A stretch of DNA of 64,000 nucleotides from Sinorhizobium psoraleae (GTDB lineage Bacteria > Pseudomonadota > Alphaproteobacteria > Rhizobiales > Rhizobiaceae), in assembly GCF_013283645.1 (NCBI RefSeq), contig NZ_JABEKV010000004.1, forward strand, positions 372,001 to 436,000. Reading direction: 5' to 3'. How positions within the stretch are numbered: the first letter of the stretch is position 1; each line of letters begins with the position of its first letter. Position numbers and translations under genes: made by a program. Below the pieces are notes generated by a model. That model ran no database searches and was not told where the DNA came from. It worked only from the letters and a program-made list of their open reading frames with translations. Shown one piece after another: positions 51,945 to 60,661 of the stretch.

Positions 51945-53723
51945 ATGACCGCCGAACAATCGCTCTCGTTTCTTGTCATCGGCACCATGATGGCCTTTTT
52001 CATCTGGGACCGCTTCCGCTACGACATTGTCGCGTGTTCGGCGCTGATGCTCTCGGTCGCGGTCGGCATCGTGCCCTTCGACCATGCCTTCGACGGATTC
52101 AGCGACGATATCGTCATCATCGTCGGCAGCGCGCTTATCGTCAGTGCGGGTGTTGCGCGCTCCGGCGTTGTGGATGCGGCGATCCAACGCTTCCTGCCGG
52201 ACCTGACGTCGGTGAGGGCGCAACTCGCGCTTCTCGTCGTCACCGTCACGGTGCTTTCCGCCTTCATCAAGAATATCGGGGCGCTGGCGATCATGATCCC
52301 GGTCGCCTTCCAGTTCGCGCGCCGGTCGAATGTGCAGCCTTCGGTGTTCCTGATGCCGATGGCCTTCGGTTCGCTGATCGGCGGGCTGATGACGCAGATC
52401 GGCACCTCGCCCAATGTCGTCGTTTCGCGGATGCGGCAGGATCTGACCGGCGAAAGCTTCACGATGTTTGATTTCACCCCCGTCGGCGCATCGCTGGCGG
52501 CGGTCGGCGCGGTGTTCCTGCTTTTCGCCTACAGGCTGGTGCCGGAGCGCAAGAGCCAGCACGTTTCCGTCAACCAGGCGATCGAAATCACGGACTACAC
52601 GTCCGAAGCGATCGTCCCGGCCGGTTCGCCTGGGATTGGCAAGCCGCTCGGAAACCTGGTCAAGCTCGGCGACGGCGGCGCCGTCGTCATCGCCATCTTC
52701 CGGCGCGGCACACATCTGGCACCGCTGCCCGATATCAAGGTCGAGGCCGACGATATCCTGCTGCTCGAAGGCGGGCCGGCGGCGCTCGACCGCATCGTTT
52801 CCCAGGCGAAGCTCAGGATTTCCGGCGACCGCTCGCCGGCGGCCAGCAACGGCAAGGCGCCGGCCGACATCGAGGCGGTCGAGGCGGTGATCGCCAGCGG
52901 CTCGCCGCTCGTCGGCATGACGGCGCAGCGGCTGGCACTCTTCAACAATCACAACATCAATCTCCTGGCCGTCAGCCGCCAGGGCGAGCGGCTGAAGCAG
53001 CGTCTCGGCAGCATCCGGCTGCAGGCCGGCGACATCGTCGTCTTGCAGGGGACGCGGCGCGATCTGCCGCCCTTCCTGCAGGATTTCGGCTGTCTGCCGC
53101 TTGCACAGCGCGAAATCCTGCTCGGCACGATCCGCCGCGCGACGGTGCCGCTTCTCGTGCTCGCCGCAGCCATGGGGGCGACCGCGATCGGCGTCGTGCC
53201 GGTACCGGTCGCGTTTTTCGCGGCGGCGCTGGCTATGGTGGTCTTCCGCGTGATCCCGCTGCGCGACGTCTACCGCGCAGTCGACGGGCCGATCCTCGTC
53301 ATGCTGGCGGCTCTGATCCCGGTCAGCGACACGCTGCGCACCACCGGCGGCTCGGACCTCATAGCTGGCTGGCTGAGCGGCGTCGCCTCGGGCCTGCCGC
53401 CCGCGGGCGCGCTTGCCCTCATCCTCATCGCAGCGATGGCCGTCACGCCCTTCCTCAACAATGCCGCCACCGTGCTCGTCATGGCGCCGATCGCCGCGAG
53501 TTTCGCCGCGGCGCTCGAATACCGGCCGGATGCCTTCCTGATGGCGGTGGCAATCGGCGCGGGCTCGGATTTCCTGACCCCGATCGGCCACCAGTGCAAC
53601 ACGCTGGTCATGGGTCCCGGCGGCTACCGCTTTAGCGACTATCCGCGCCTCGGCCTGCCTCTTTCCATTGTCATCGTGCTCGTTGCCGTGCCGATGCTGT
53701 TGTGGGTCTGGCCGCTGAGATAG
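51945..53723 (+). CDS. DASS/SLC13-family permease with two TrkA-C domains
   Basis: 592 residues. N- and C-terminal membrane halves (about 1-185 and 395-592) flank a soluble insert with two TrkA-C (RCK_C) folds (about 205-275 and 295-375). SPNVVV and FLNNAATVLVMAP motifs are typical of the SLC13/CitT-like group. It moves dicarboxylates, sulfate or other anions; substrate not resolved. The ATG at 51945 is preferred over an upstream TTG. Confidence 0.82.
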   Translation: MTAEQSLSFLVIGTMMAFFIWDRFRYDIVACSALMLSVAVGIVPFDHAFDGFSDDIVIIVGSALIVSAGVARSGVVDAAIQRFLPDLTSVRAQLALLVVTVTVLSAFIKNIGALAIMIPVAFQFARRSNVQPSVFLMPMAFGSLIGGLMTQIGTSPNVVVSRMRQDLTGESFTMFDFTPVGASLAAVGAVFLLFAYRLVPERKSQHVSVNQAIEITDYTSEAIVPAGSPGIGKPLGNLVKLGDGGAVVIAIFRRGTHLAPLPDIKVEADDILLLEGGPAALDRIVSQAKLRISGDRSPAASNGKAPADIEAVEAVIASGSPLVGMTAQRLALFNNHNINLLAVSRQGERLKQRLGSIRLQAGDIVVLQGTRRDLPPFLQDFGCLPLAQREILLGTIRRATVPLLVLAAAMGATAIGVVPVPVAFFAAALAMVVFRVIPLRDVYRAVDGPILVMLAALIPVSDTLRTTGGSDLIAGWLSGVASGLPPAGALALILIAAMAVTPFLNNAATVLVMAPIAASFAAALEYRPDAFLMAVAIGAGSDFLTPIGHQCNTLVMGPGGYRFSDYPRLGLPLSIVIVLVAVPMLLWVWPLR

Positions 53724-53733
53724 ACCCGGTGGT

Positions 53734-53928
53734 TCATCGCGTCGTCGCCTGATCTTTCAGATAGTTCCTGTTGTACCAGTCGGCGATCTCGCCGCCGGTC
53801 GCGAGCCACACATCCCGGCGCGAGGTGATATGGCCTCCAGCCGCCGCTGCCCGTCGCCGAAACGTCGTCTCTTCGTGGACTTCTTGGCCGGAAACCCTGT
53901 TTTCGGCGTGAGATGTTTGCTCGGTCAC
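53734..53928 (-). pseudogene. Remnant of a polysaccharide deacetylase C-terminus
   Basis: The last 34 codons (GGHITSRRDVWLATGGEIADWY...) resemble the C-terminal end of polysaccharide/chitooligosaccharide deacetylases, where a D-VW-AT-GEIADW pattern is usual. The catalytic N-terminal domain is absent. The upstream 30 codons show no family match. Assignment by eye only. Confidence 0.4.
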
Positions 53929-54085
53929 GCGCTATCATCACATTGCGAGAGTCCGTACCTTGCCAAATGTAATGTTATTTAATAACAGTGCATAGCTTCG
54001 CAACGAGACACCCACCCGTGTTGATATCTCCCTGCCTCCCTCATCCACCGGTTGCTTGCCACCGCGATTCATGTCACCAAGGGCG

Positions 54086-54270
54086 CGATGGTGCTGCTTC
54101 CGTGACCCGGAAGCGGCTGAAAAGGGAACACGGTGAGGACGACCCAGGAGGGGCCGAAACCGTGGCTGCCCCCGCAACTGTGAGCGGAAAGCGCATTCAC
54201 ACCATGTCACTGGCGACGAGCCGGGAAGACGTGGATGCGCGACGACCCGCGAGCCAGGAGACCTGCCATC
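54086..54270 (+). ncRNA. Cobalamin riboswitch upstream of DUF1636-btuDFC
   Basis: Standard-length B12 element: GATGGTGCTGC start, GAAAAGGGAACACGGTG, GCTGCCCCCGCAACTGTG, CACTGGCGACGAGCCGGGAAG, and final GCGAGCCAGGAGACCTGCCATC. It ends about 120 nt before the DUF1636 gene and is predicted to repress the uptake operon when cobalamin is plentiful. Confidence 0.95.
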
Positions 54271-54392
54271 GAACCGATCAACCACAACGGACGGGGTGTT
54301 CCGATGGAAAAGAACTGGCTTCTGCTTGGCGGGCAACCGTCTTCTTGCATTTTCGCCATTTTCTCTCCGGCCCAGCCCGGCGGGAATGAGCC

Positions 54393-54857
54393 ATGGCGAA
54401 ATCAGACTTCCGACAGCACAAGATAACCCTTTGCACCGATTGCCGCTTCACCGGAGGGCCGTGCCGGCCCGGCGCCGAGCTGCTCGCGCAGTTGAACCGC
54501 AGCCTCAGCGCGCTCGGCAAGCCGCTCGACCGGGATTTCGCGATCGCCGGCACCGTCGCGATGACCGCCTGCACACGGCCTTGCACCATCGCCTTCCAGG
54601 CGACCGGCAAAGCGACCTACCTCTTCGGCGACATTTCGCCGGAGGAAAACATCGATGATCTCGTGAGCTTCGCCGCCACTCTTGCCAAGGGGCAAGGCAG
54701 CGTCTTGCCCTCGACCGGGTGTGACGGCCAGTCGGAGCAGGACGCGCAGTTGTTTCCCGCCTTCCCGCATCCGGACTTCGGCCCGGGCGGCAAGGGCCTT
54801 TCCCGCATTCCGGCAGCGCTCCTCGTCTCCGAGGAAACCGCAGGGCGGTTCCAATGA
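54393..54857 (+). CDS. DUF1636 family metal-binding-type protein
   Basis: 154 residues. Cysteines in CTDCRFTGGPC (14, 17, 24) and MTACTRPC suggest a thioredoxin-like 2Fe-2S or metal site. Members are repeatedly found with cobalamin-regulated genes. Here it is the first gene after the riboswitch, and its stop overlaps the ATPase start (ATGA). Possible role: corrinoid or cobalt handling during uptake. The function is unproven. Confidence 0.75.
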   Translation: MAKSDFRQHKITLCTDCRFTGGPCRPGAELLAQLNRSLSALGKPLDRDFAIAGTVAMTACTRPCTIAFQATGKATYLFGDISPEENIDDLVSFAATLAKGQGSVLPSTGCDGQSEQDAQLFPAFPHPDFGPGGKGLSRIPAALLVSEETAGRFQ

Positions 54858-55771
54858 GCGGAGAGGGCACTTTCATGAGCTGTGACAAGTTCAATGGGCC
54901 GCGGAATGCGGGCGGACAACCGCTTCACGCCTTTCCTGATCCCGCCGCGGGCGCCAGCCTCCGCGTCGAAGGACTGGAATGGGGCCCGCGCGCTGGTCTT
55001 CGCCTCGTCCGCAACATCAGCTTTTCCGTCGCGCCGGGCAGCCGGTTGGCGATCATCGGCCCGAACGGCGCCGGCAAGACCTCGCTGTTGCGCTGCCTCT
55101 ACCGCGCGGTCGAGCCGATCGCCGGCCGCGTCGAGATCGACCGCGTGAGCCTCTGGGCGATGACCGCGCGCGAGGCGGCAAGGACGATCGCCGTGGTGCT
55201 GCAGGAAATGCCCGGCGATTTCCCCTTCAGCGTGCGCGACGTCGTGATGATGGGACGGATCCCGCGTCGCGGGGGAATCAGCGGCTGGAGCGATCGCGAT
55301 CGCGAGCGGGTCGCGCATGCGCTCGAGCATCTCGACCTTGCCCATCTGGCGCGACGGCAGTTCGCCACGCTTTCGGGCGGCGAAAAGCAGCGGGTGCTGA
55401 TTGCCCGCGCTCTTGCCCAGGAACCGAAGATCATCATCCTCGACGAGCCGACCAACCATTTAGACATCCGCCATCAGCTCGAAATCCTCGATCTCCTGCA
55501 AACGCTGAAGCTGACGATCGTCACGACGCTGCACGACATCAATCTCGTGGCCGAGTTCGCGACCGATGTTGCGATCCTGACGGAGGGGCGGCTTGCCGCC
55601 TTCGGCTCGCCGGAGGCGGTGCTGCAGCCTTCGGCGCTCTCGGCTGCCTTCGGTGTCCACGCGACGGCGCATGGCGATGCCGCCGGCTGCTCCCGATTTT
55701 CCTTCACGCTCGCGCCGCCTGCAGCGCCTGCCGTCGCGCGATCTTCCAGTTCCACAGGAGCCACCCGATGA
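54854..55771 (+). CDS. btuD: BtuD-like ABC transporter ATPase with a repeat-encoded N-terminal extension
   Basis: 305 residues. Walker A GPNGAGKTS at 69-77, LSGGEKQRVLIARAL signature and IIILDEPTNHLD Walker B, as in iron-siderophore/B12 importers. The ABC domain begins near residue 36. Residues about 17-31 (RNAGGQPLHAFPDPA) are encoded by a RIME-like palindrome. The start overlaps the DUF1636 stop, and the stop overlaps btuF. A corrinoid substrate is inferred from the riboswitch. Confidence 0.85.
   Translation: MSGEGTFMSCDKFNGPRNAGGQPLHAFPDPAAGASLRVEGLEWGPRAGLRLVRNISFSVAPGSRLAIIGPNGAGKTSLLRCLYRAVEPIAGRVEIDRVSLWAMTAREAARTIAVVLQEMPGDFPFSVRDVVMMGRIPRRGGISGWSDRDRERVAHALEHLDLAHLARRQFATLSGGEKQRVLIARALAQEPKIIILDEPTNHLDIRHQLEILDLLQTLKLTIVTTLHDINLVAEFATDVAILTEGRLAAFGSPEAVLQPSALSAAFGVHATAHGDAAGCSRFSFTLAPPAAPAVARSSSSTGATR
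54901..54945. repeat. RIME-like palindrome inside btuD coding sequence
   Basis: GCGGAATGCGGGCGGACAAC...CCTGATCCCGC: same orientation as the ccoQ copy, first palindrome only, with a few substitutions. Confidence 0.75.
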
Positions 55772-56715
55772 ACAGACTTCTTTTTGCCGCCGGCCTGTTT
55801 GCCCTTGCCGCGGCGCCCGCGCTTGCCCATCCCGTCACCGTCAAGAGCTGCAACCGCGAGGTCACCTTCGATGCCGCACCTGAGCGCGCGATCTCCAACG
55901 ACGTCAACCTCACGGAGATGATGCTGGCGCTCAAATTGCAGGACCGCATGGTTGGCTATACGGGCGTGTCCGGCTGGAAGACGCTGAACGAGAGCCTGCG
56001 CGAGGGCGTCAAGGCGCTGCCGGAGCTTGCGGAAAAATACCCGACCAAGGAGGTGCTGCTCAACGCCGATGCCGACTTTTACTTCGCCGGCTGGAACTAC
56101 GGCATGAAGGTTGGCGGCGAGGTGACGCCGGAGACGTTGTCGCCCTTCGGCATCAAGGTGTACGAGCTCACCGAGAGCTGCATCCACATCATGGCCAAGG
56201 GCAAGCCGACGATGGAAGACATGTTCGTCGATCTCCTGAACCTCGGCCGCATCTTTGGCGTCGAGGAGAGGGCGGAGGCGCTGGTCGCGGGCTACCGACG
56301 TGAGCTTGCCGGCATCACCGGCAAGATCAAGGGCGCCGCGCGACCGGTGCGCGTCTTCGTCTACGATTCCGGCGAGGAGAAGCCCTTCACTTCCGGCCGT
56401 TACGGCATTCCGACCGCGATGATCGAGGCGGCCGGCGGAGTCAACATCGTTGATGATGTCGAGAAGAGCTGGACGGAAATCTCCTGGGAGCCGGTGATCG
56501 ACCGCAATCCGGAGGTGGTGGTGATCGTCGACTACGGCGAGGTGAGCGCCGAGCAGAAGATCGCCTTCATGAAGAACAATCCGGCCTTCAGGAATGTGGA
56601 CGCCGTAAAGAACGACCGCTTCGTCGTGCTCGAATATGTCGAGGCGACGCCAGGCCCGCGCAACATCGAGGGGATCCGGCGGCTGGCGAAGAGTTTTCAC
56701 GCAGAAGCGATGTGA
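55768..56715 (+). CDS. btuF: BtuF-like periplasmic binding protein
   Basis: 315 residues. Signal peptide about 1-20 (ending AAPALA). Periplasmic binding domain with TESCIHIMAKGKPTMEDMFVDLLNLG and PEVVVIVDYGEVSA. Captures the corrinoid or a metal chelate. The start overlaps btuD by 4 bp; its ATG at 55768 is well placed after ACAGGAG. Confidence 0.83.
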   Translation: MNRLLFAAGLFALAAAPALAHPVTVKSCNREVTFDAAPERAISNDVNLTEMMLALKLQDRMVGYTGVSGWKTLNESLREGVKALPELAEKYPTKEVLLNADADFYFAGWNYGMKVGGEVTPETLSPFGIKVYELTESCIHIMAKGKPTMEDMFVDLLNLGRIFGVEERAEALVAGYRRELAGITGKIKGAARPVRVFVYDSGEEKPFTSGRYGIPTAMIEAAGGVNIVDDVEKSWTEISWEPVIDRNPEVVVIVDYGEVSAEQKIAFMKNNPAFRNVDAVKNDRFVVLEYVEATPGPRNIEGIRRLAKSFHAEAM

Positions 56716-56990
56716 GTGGCCGTGACGTGCGAAGACGGATTGCGTCAGCTTTCCGCGCCTGCTGTCGCACGTTCCGCGGCATCGCGGCACTGGCGGAAGG
56801 CGCGATGGCTTACGCCAGAACCTCACGTCCGTGCTCGTCACAGGAATTCGGCAGCGCCCACGTCGGCGGCGTGCAAGAGCGGCTGCTCACCGCGACCGGA
56901 TGAAGAAGGCTCTGCAACCCCAATGATTCCTAGTAATGATGCCGCGGCATCTGGCCCTCAAGTCCGAGAAACCCGGAGGCTACAACCGAC

Positions 56991-57995
56991 GTGAAATCCG
57001 CGCTTTTCTTCCTCGCCGCAGCGCTGTTGTTCTGTCTGACGGTCACCGCTGGCGTTTCGCTCGGCTCGGCGCCGATCCCGTTTGCGACCGTCTGGTCGAT
57101 CATTGCGGCGAAAGTCGCGCCGGGCAGCGTCGAGGTCCTGTGGTCGGCCGGGCGCGAGAGCATCGTCTGGGACGTGCGCCTGCCGCGCGTGGTGCTCGCC
57201 GCGCTCGTCGGGGCGGGCCTTGCGGTGACAGGCGCCGTGCTGCAATCGGTGACGCGCAACCCGCTGGCCGATCCGCATCTCCTCGGCGTCTCGGCCGGCG
57301 GGGCGCTCGGCGCGATCGTCGCGCTGCTCCACACCGGCCTTGTCCTCGGTCTTGTGACGGTGCCGTTCTTCGCCTTCACCGGCGCGCTCGGCGCCACGGC
57401 GCTGGTGGCGCTCGTCAGCCGCGTGCTCGGCATGGGCGCCGACCGCCTCGTGCTTTCCGGCGTCGCGGTCGCATTTACTCTGACGGCGGCCGGCAATCTC
57501 CTGATTTTCCTCGGCGATCCGCGTGCCGTTCACACCGTGATCTTCTGGATGCTCGGCGGTCTCGGCCTCGCGCAGTGGCCGCATCTCGTCTATCCGGCGC
57601 TGGTGCTCGCCGTCTGCCTCGGCTGGCTCACCATCCGGGCGCGCGAGATCAACGCGCTCGCCATGGGCGACGAGACGGCAATGACGCTCGGCATTCCGGT
57701 GCGCCGCTTCCGCCTGATGCTCTTCGTGGTGACGGCGCTGCTCACGGGGGTGATGGTGGCGTTTTCGGGCGCGATCGGCTTCGTCGGGCTGATGATCCCG
57801 CATTTCGTTCGTCTCTTCGCCGGCAGCGACAATGTCCGCGTCATCCCGCTTTCGGCCTTTGCCGGCGCGCTGACGCTGATCCTCGCCGACCTCATCGCCC
57901 GCGTCGTCGTGGCGCCCGAGGACATGCCGATCGGCATCGTCACCGGCCTTGCCGGCGGCATCGCCTTCATCGGCATTCTCAAGCGTCGGGGGTGA
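56991..57995 (+). CDS. btuC: BtuC-like ABC transporter permease (FecCD family)
   Basis: 334 residues, about 10 membrane helices. Signature DPHLLGVSAGGALGA and GFVGLMIPHFVR. The GTG start at 56991 follows GGAGG. The 275-bp gap after btuF shows no gene. Completes the riboswitch-controlled uptake system. No TonB-dependent outer-membrane receptor is in the window. Confidence 0.88.
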   Translation: MKSALFFLAAALLFCLTVTAGVSLGSAPIPFATVWSIIAAKVAPGSVEVLWSAGRESIVWDVRLPRVVLAALVGAGLAVTGAVLQSVTRNPLADPHLLGVSAGGALGAIVALLHTGLVLGLVTVPFFAFTGALGATALVALVSRVLGMGADRLVLSGVAVAFTLTAAGNLLIFLGDPRAVHTVIFWMLGGLGLAQWPHLVYPALVLAVCLGWLTIRAREINALAMGDETAMTLGIPVRRFRLMLFVVTALLTGVMVAFSGAIGFVGLMIPHFVRLFAGSDNVRVIPLSAFAGALTLILADLIARVVVAPEDMPIGIVTGLAGGIAFIGILKRRG

Positions 57996-58074
57996 GCCAC
58001 GTTCTGCCGTCACGTGTCGTCACGGGGCGCTCCGTTCGGTAACGTGACTGCACGGTTTGCCTTGGCGGCCCTCG

Positions 58075-58632
58075 TTAGGCTTGGAGGCCCGCCACAGGCA
58101 CGCATTTGGCCGCAAATGTCATCAGCAGGTTCAAACCTTCCGGCCAGCGGCCAAGACCGCTCTCCCCATTGACGTGACCGCGGGCGCCGATTTCAACGAG
58201 CCGGCTTTGCCATTGGGGGGCACGGGCTTGTGCATACGCCAGGGTGCCGTAGGGGTCGTCAGCGCTGGCGACGATGACGGAGGGAAAACGAAGTGTGGCC
58301 GTGGGTGGGTCTGCGAAGCCCTTCGCTTCGCTCGGAAATGCCGCCGCTTGCGGATCCGGGACCGCCACAAGGAACGCGCCGGCGACCGGCAGGACGGAAG
58401 CCTGTTGCCAGTGTGCGACGAGAAGGCATGCGAGGCTGTGCGCCACGAGCACGGGAGGTGTGGGCGCTGCGGCGACCGACCGCTCCAGCGCGGAAATCCA
58501 GTCCGTCAGGTCCGGGCTGTCCCAGCTCGTCGGCCGAAACCGGCGCATTCTCCGGTCTTCGTTCTCCCAGAGCGTCTGCCAGTGGGCATCGCCCGAGCCG
58601 CCGATCCCCGGCAGAATGATGAAGGTGGTCAT
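58075..58632 (-). CDS. RBBP9/YdeN-family alpha/beta hydrolase
   Basis: 185 residues. GIGGSGDAHWQTLWE N-terminal motif, nucleophile Ser in VAHSLAC, and a C-terminal GHVNGESGLGRWPEG with the catalytic His. The ATG at 58632 has AGGAGG. Serine hydrolase of unknown substrate. Divergent from an Lrp gene that may control it. Confidence 0.88.
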   Translation of the reverse strand: MTTFIILPGIGGSGDAHWQTLWENEDRRMRRFRPTSWDSPDLTDWISALERSVAAAPTPPVLVAHSLACLLVAHWQQASVLPVAGAFLVAVPDPQAAAFPSEAKGFADPPTATLRFPSVIVASADDPYGTLAYAQARAPQWQSRLVEIGARGHVNGESGLGRWPEGLNLLMTFAAKCVPVAGLQA

Positions 58633-58742
58633 GGGGCCTCCTGTCGTTTCCAATACCGGGAGAGGATGACGGCTTTCATTTTCGCCTGGAATGCAGAACT
58701 ATCGGAAAACGTCTCCGGTATCCGATGAATTAAAGGCCAGAC

Positions 58743-59216
58743 ATGACATTGGTGGAAAATCATCGCACACTCGACCCGACCGACATCGCCATCCTCGAAG
58801 CGCTGCAGGACGATGGCCGCATCGCGATCTCGGAACTGGGGCGCCGGGTGGGGCTCTCGCAGCCGGCGACGTCGGAACGCGTCAAGCGGCTGGAGGAGCG
58901 CGGCTTCATCGTCGGGTATGGCGCGCGGGTCGACCCGGCCGCGCTTGGACTGGGCATGATGGCCGTCATCCGGCTGCGCACCACGCACGAGAACATCCGG
59001 CCCTGTCTCAAGCAGTTTGCCGAGATGCCGCATATCGTGGAAGTGCTGCGGCTGACTGGCGAGGACTGCTTTCTGCTGAAGGTGCTGGTTCCATCGCCCG
59101 GAGAGCTTGAGACGATTGTCGACGCGATCGCCAGATTCGGGGCGGTGACGACGTCGCTGGTCTTGCGCGCGGAGCCCCCGAAATCCATCGGCCGGGCTCT
59201 GCTTAAGCGGCGATGA
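58743..59216 (+). CDS. Lrp/AsnC-family transcriptional regulator
   Basis: 157 residues. HTH about 14-60 (DGRIAISELGRRVGLSQPATSERVKRLEE), then the RAM/AsnC ligand domain with LRLTGEDCFLLKV. Divergent from the hydrolase gene by 110 bp. Effector probably an amino acid; target unknown. Confidence 0.9.
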   Translation: MTLVENHRTLDPTDIAILEALQDDGRIAISELGRRVGLSQPATSERVKRLEERGFIVGYGARVDPAALGLGMMAVIRLRTTHENIRPCLKQFAEMPHIVEVLRLTGEDCFLLKVLVPSPGELETIVDAIARFGAVTTSLVLRAEPPKSIGRALLKRR

Positions 59217-59294
59217 ACCGACGGCGTTGCGATCGGCGGTGGAAACGGCATGATCGCCCTCTATCTGATGGCCGGAAGTCACGAGAGGCAAGGA

Positions 59295-59855
59295 ATGGCT
59301 GACGAGATCGAGATCTGCACGCCGGAAGAGGTCCTTAAATTCTGGTTCATGGAGCTTTCCTATGAGCAATGGTTCACGCCGAGTGACGAACTCGATCGGC
59401 ATTGCGTGCAGCGCTTCCAGGCCTCGCATCTGGCGCTTTCGAGAAAGCTCGACGACATCTGGCGCGAGACGCCCCGCAACTGGCTCGCCGCCATCATCCT
59501 GTTCGACCAGCTGCCGCGCAACATGTATCGCGGCTCGCCACTCGCCTTCGCCACCGATTGCCTGGCGCTGCGCGAGGCGAATCTCGCCATCGGCGCGAGC
59601 GCCGATCTGGCGGTGTCCAAGGAATGGCGCGCCTTCTTCTACATGCCGTTCGAGCATTCAGAAAACCTAGCCGACCAGACGATGGCGGTAAAACTTTTCA
59701 CCGAGCTCGGCGATGCGGACTATCTCGACTATGCCATCCGCCATCGCCAGGTGATCGAGCAGTTCGGCCGATTCCCGCACCGCAACGCCATCCTCGGACG
59801 GACCTCTACACCGGCCGAGGAGGCTTATTTGGCTAAGCCGGGCGCAGGATTTTGA
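59295..59855 (+). CDS. DUF924 family protein
   Basis: 186 residues. Typical DUF924 features: VLKFWFMELSYEQWFTP near the N-terminus, ILFDQLPRNMYRGSP, and EHSENLADQ. The ATG at 59295 is preferred over an upstream one. Soluble helical protein, function unknown. Confidence 0.85.
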   Translation: MADEIEICTPEEVLKFWFMELSYEQWFTPSDELDRHCVQRFQASHLALSRKLDDIWRETPRNWLAAIILFDQLPRNMYRGSPLAFATDCLALREANLAIGASADLAVSKEWRAFFYMPFEHSENLADQTMAVKLFTELGDADYLDYAIRHRQVIEQFGRFPHRNAILGRTSTPAEEAYLAKPGAGF

Positions 59856-59902
59856 TAGGCCGGGCGGTGAGCCAATACCGACGGACACTGAAGGAGAAAA
59901 GC

Positions 59903-60370
59903 ATGACCGAAAGCAATTTGCCTTGGGAAGGGGGATGCCGCTGCGGCGGAGTGAGGTTTAAGGTCAGCGCTCCGCCGCTCCTGACAATGGCCTGCCATTG
60001 CACCGGCTGTCAGCGGATGACCGCCAGCGCCTTCTCGCTAAGCGCCGCGATCCCGAGCGAGGGGTTTTCCGTCACCAAGGGCGAGCCGGTGATCGGCGGC
60101 CTGCACGGCGCGAGCCGACACTATTTCTGCCCGCACTGCATGAGCTGGATGTTCACTCGTCCCGAGGGCATGGACTGGTTCGTCAATCTCCGCGCGACGA
60201 TGCTCGACGACCCGAGCTGGTTCTCGCCCTTCGTCGAAACCTGGACGAGCGAGAAACTGCCCTGGGCGACAACGCCCGCCGTCCACAGCTACGAGGCGCT
60301 GCCGCCGTTCGAGGCCTATGAGGGGCTGGTCGCGGAATATCGCAGGCAGGCCGGATATCCGGCGGCGTGA
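59903..60370 (+). CDS. GFA (Gfa/CENP-V type) zinc protein
   Basis: 155 residues. Two zinc sites are visible: C12/C14 with C31, C33 and C36 (GGCRCGG ... CHCTGCQR), and YFCPHCMSWM near 86. AAGGAG ribosome site before the ATG at 59903. The family includes glutathione-dependent formaldehyde-activating enzyme relatives; this member's substrate is unknown. Confidence 0.86.
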   Translation: MTESNLPWEGGCRCGGVRFKVSAPPLLTMACHCTGCQRMTASAFSLSAAIPSEGFSVTKGEPVIGGLHGASRHYFCPHCMSWMFTRPEGMDWFVNLRATMLDDPSWFSPFVETWTSEKLPWATTPAVHSYEALPPFEAYEGLVAEYRRQAGYPAA

Positions 60371-60389
60371 GGCGCCGGGCGGCTATGCT

Positions 60390-60602
60390 TTAGGAAAACC
60401 GTTCCCAGGCCGCTTGCCGCGATATGCCCAGCGCCTGGCCGATATGGGCCCAGCTCACGCGTCGCGACCGCAAGGTTTCCACGACGGATTGAAGCTGGTT
60501 GCTCTTGCCCTCGACCGTTTCCTCTATCGGCTTCAGCAGAGAAAGCAGCCTTTCCGTCGGCGCTTCCTCCAGCGGCGCGCGGTCCGTTCCTGCGATTGTC
60601 AC
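60390..60602 (-). CDS. Small helix-turn-helix protein
   Basis: About 70 residues. The C-terminal VSWAHIGQALGISRQAAWERF segment is a compact HTH. A GTG start at 60602 follows GAGG at good spacing; longer starts run into a repeat remnant. It lies 43 bp after the SulP stop, so it may be the last gene of that operon. Confidence 0.6.
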   Translation of the reverse strand: MTIAGTDRAPLEEAPTERLLSLLKPIEETVEGKSNQLQSVVETLRSRRVSWAHIGQALGISRQAAWERFS

Positions 60603-60629
60603 CGGGCCTCGATCATTGAACTGCGCAAT

Positions 60630-60661
60630 TCCGGATGGAAGACAGCTACACACTTTTCCTC
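60630..60661. repeat. Degenerate RIME-like element at the sulP stop
   Basis: CACACTTTTCCTC and the preceding CGG-TGGAAGAC-GCT match the RIME core at about 25 of 31 positions. Read on the minus strand it supplies the last SulP residues (ERKSV) and the TAG stop. Confidence 0.6.

Noticed and set aside
51726..53591. Open frame of about 620 codons opposite the DASS permease gene
   Set aside because: Antisense shadow with low-complexity charged composition; the permease frame is certain.
53938..54336. Minus-strand frame of about 130 codons near 54 kb
   Set aside because: It lies opposite the cobalamin riboswitch, whose conserved boxes explain the sequence.
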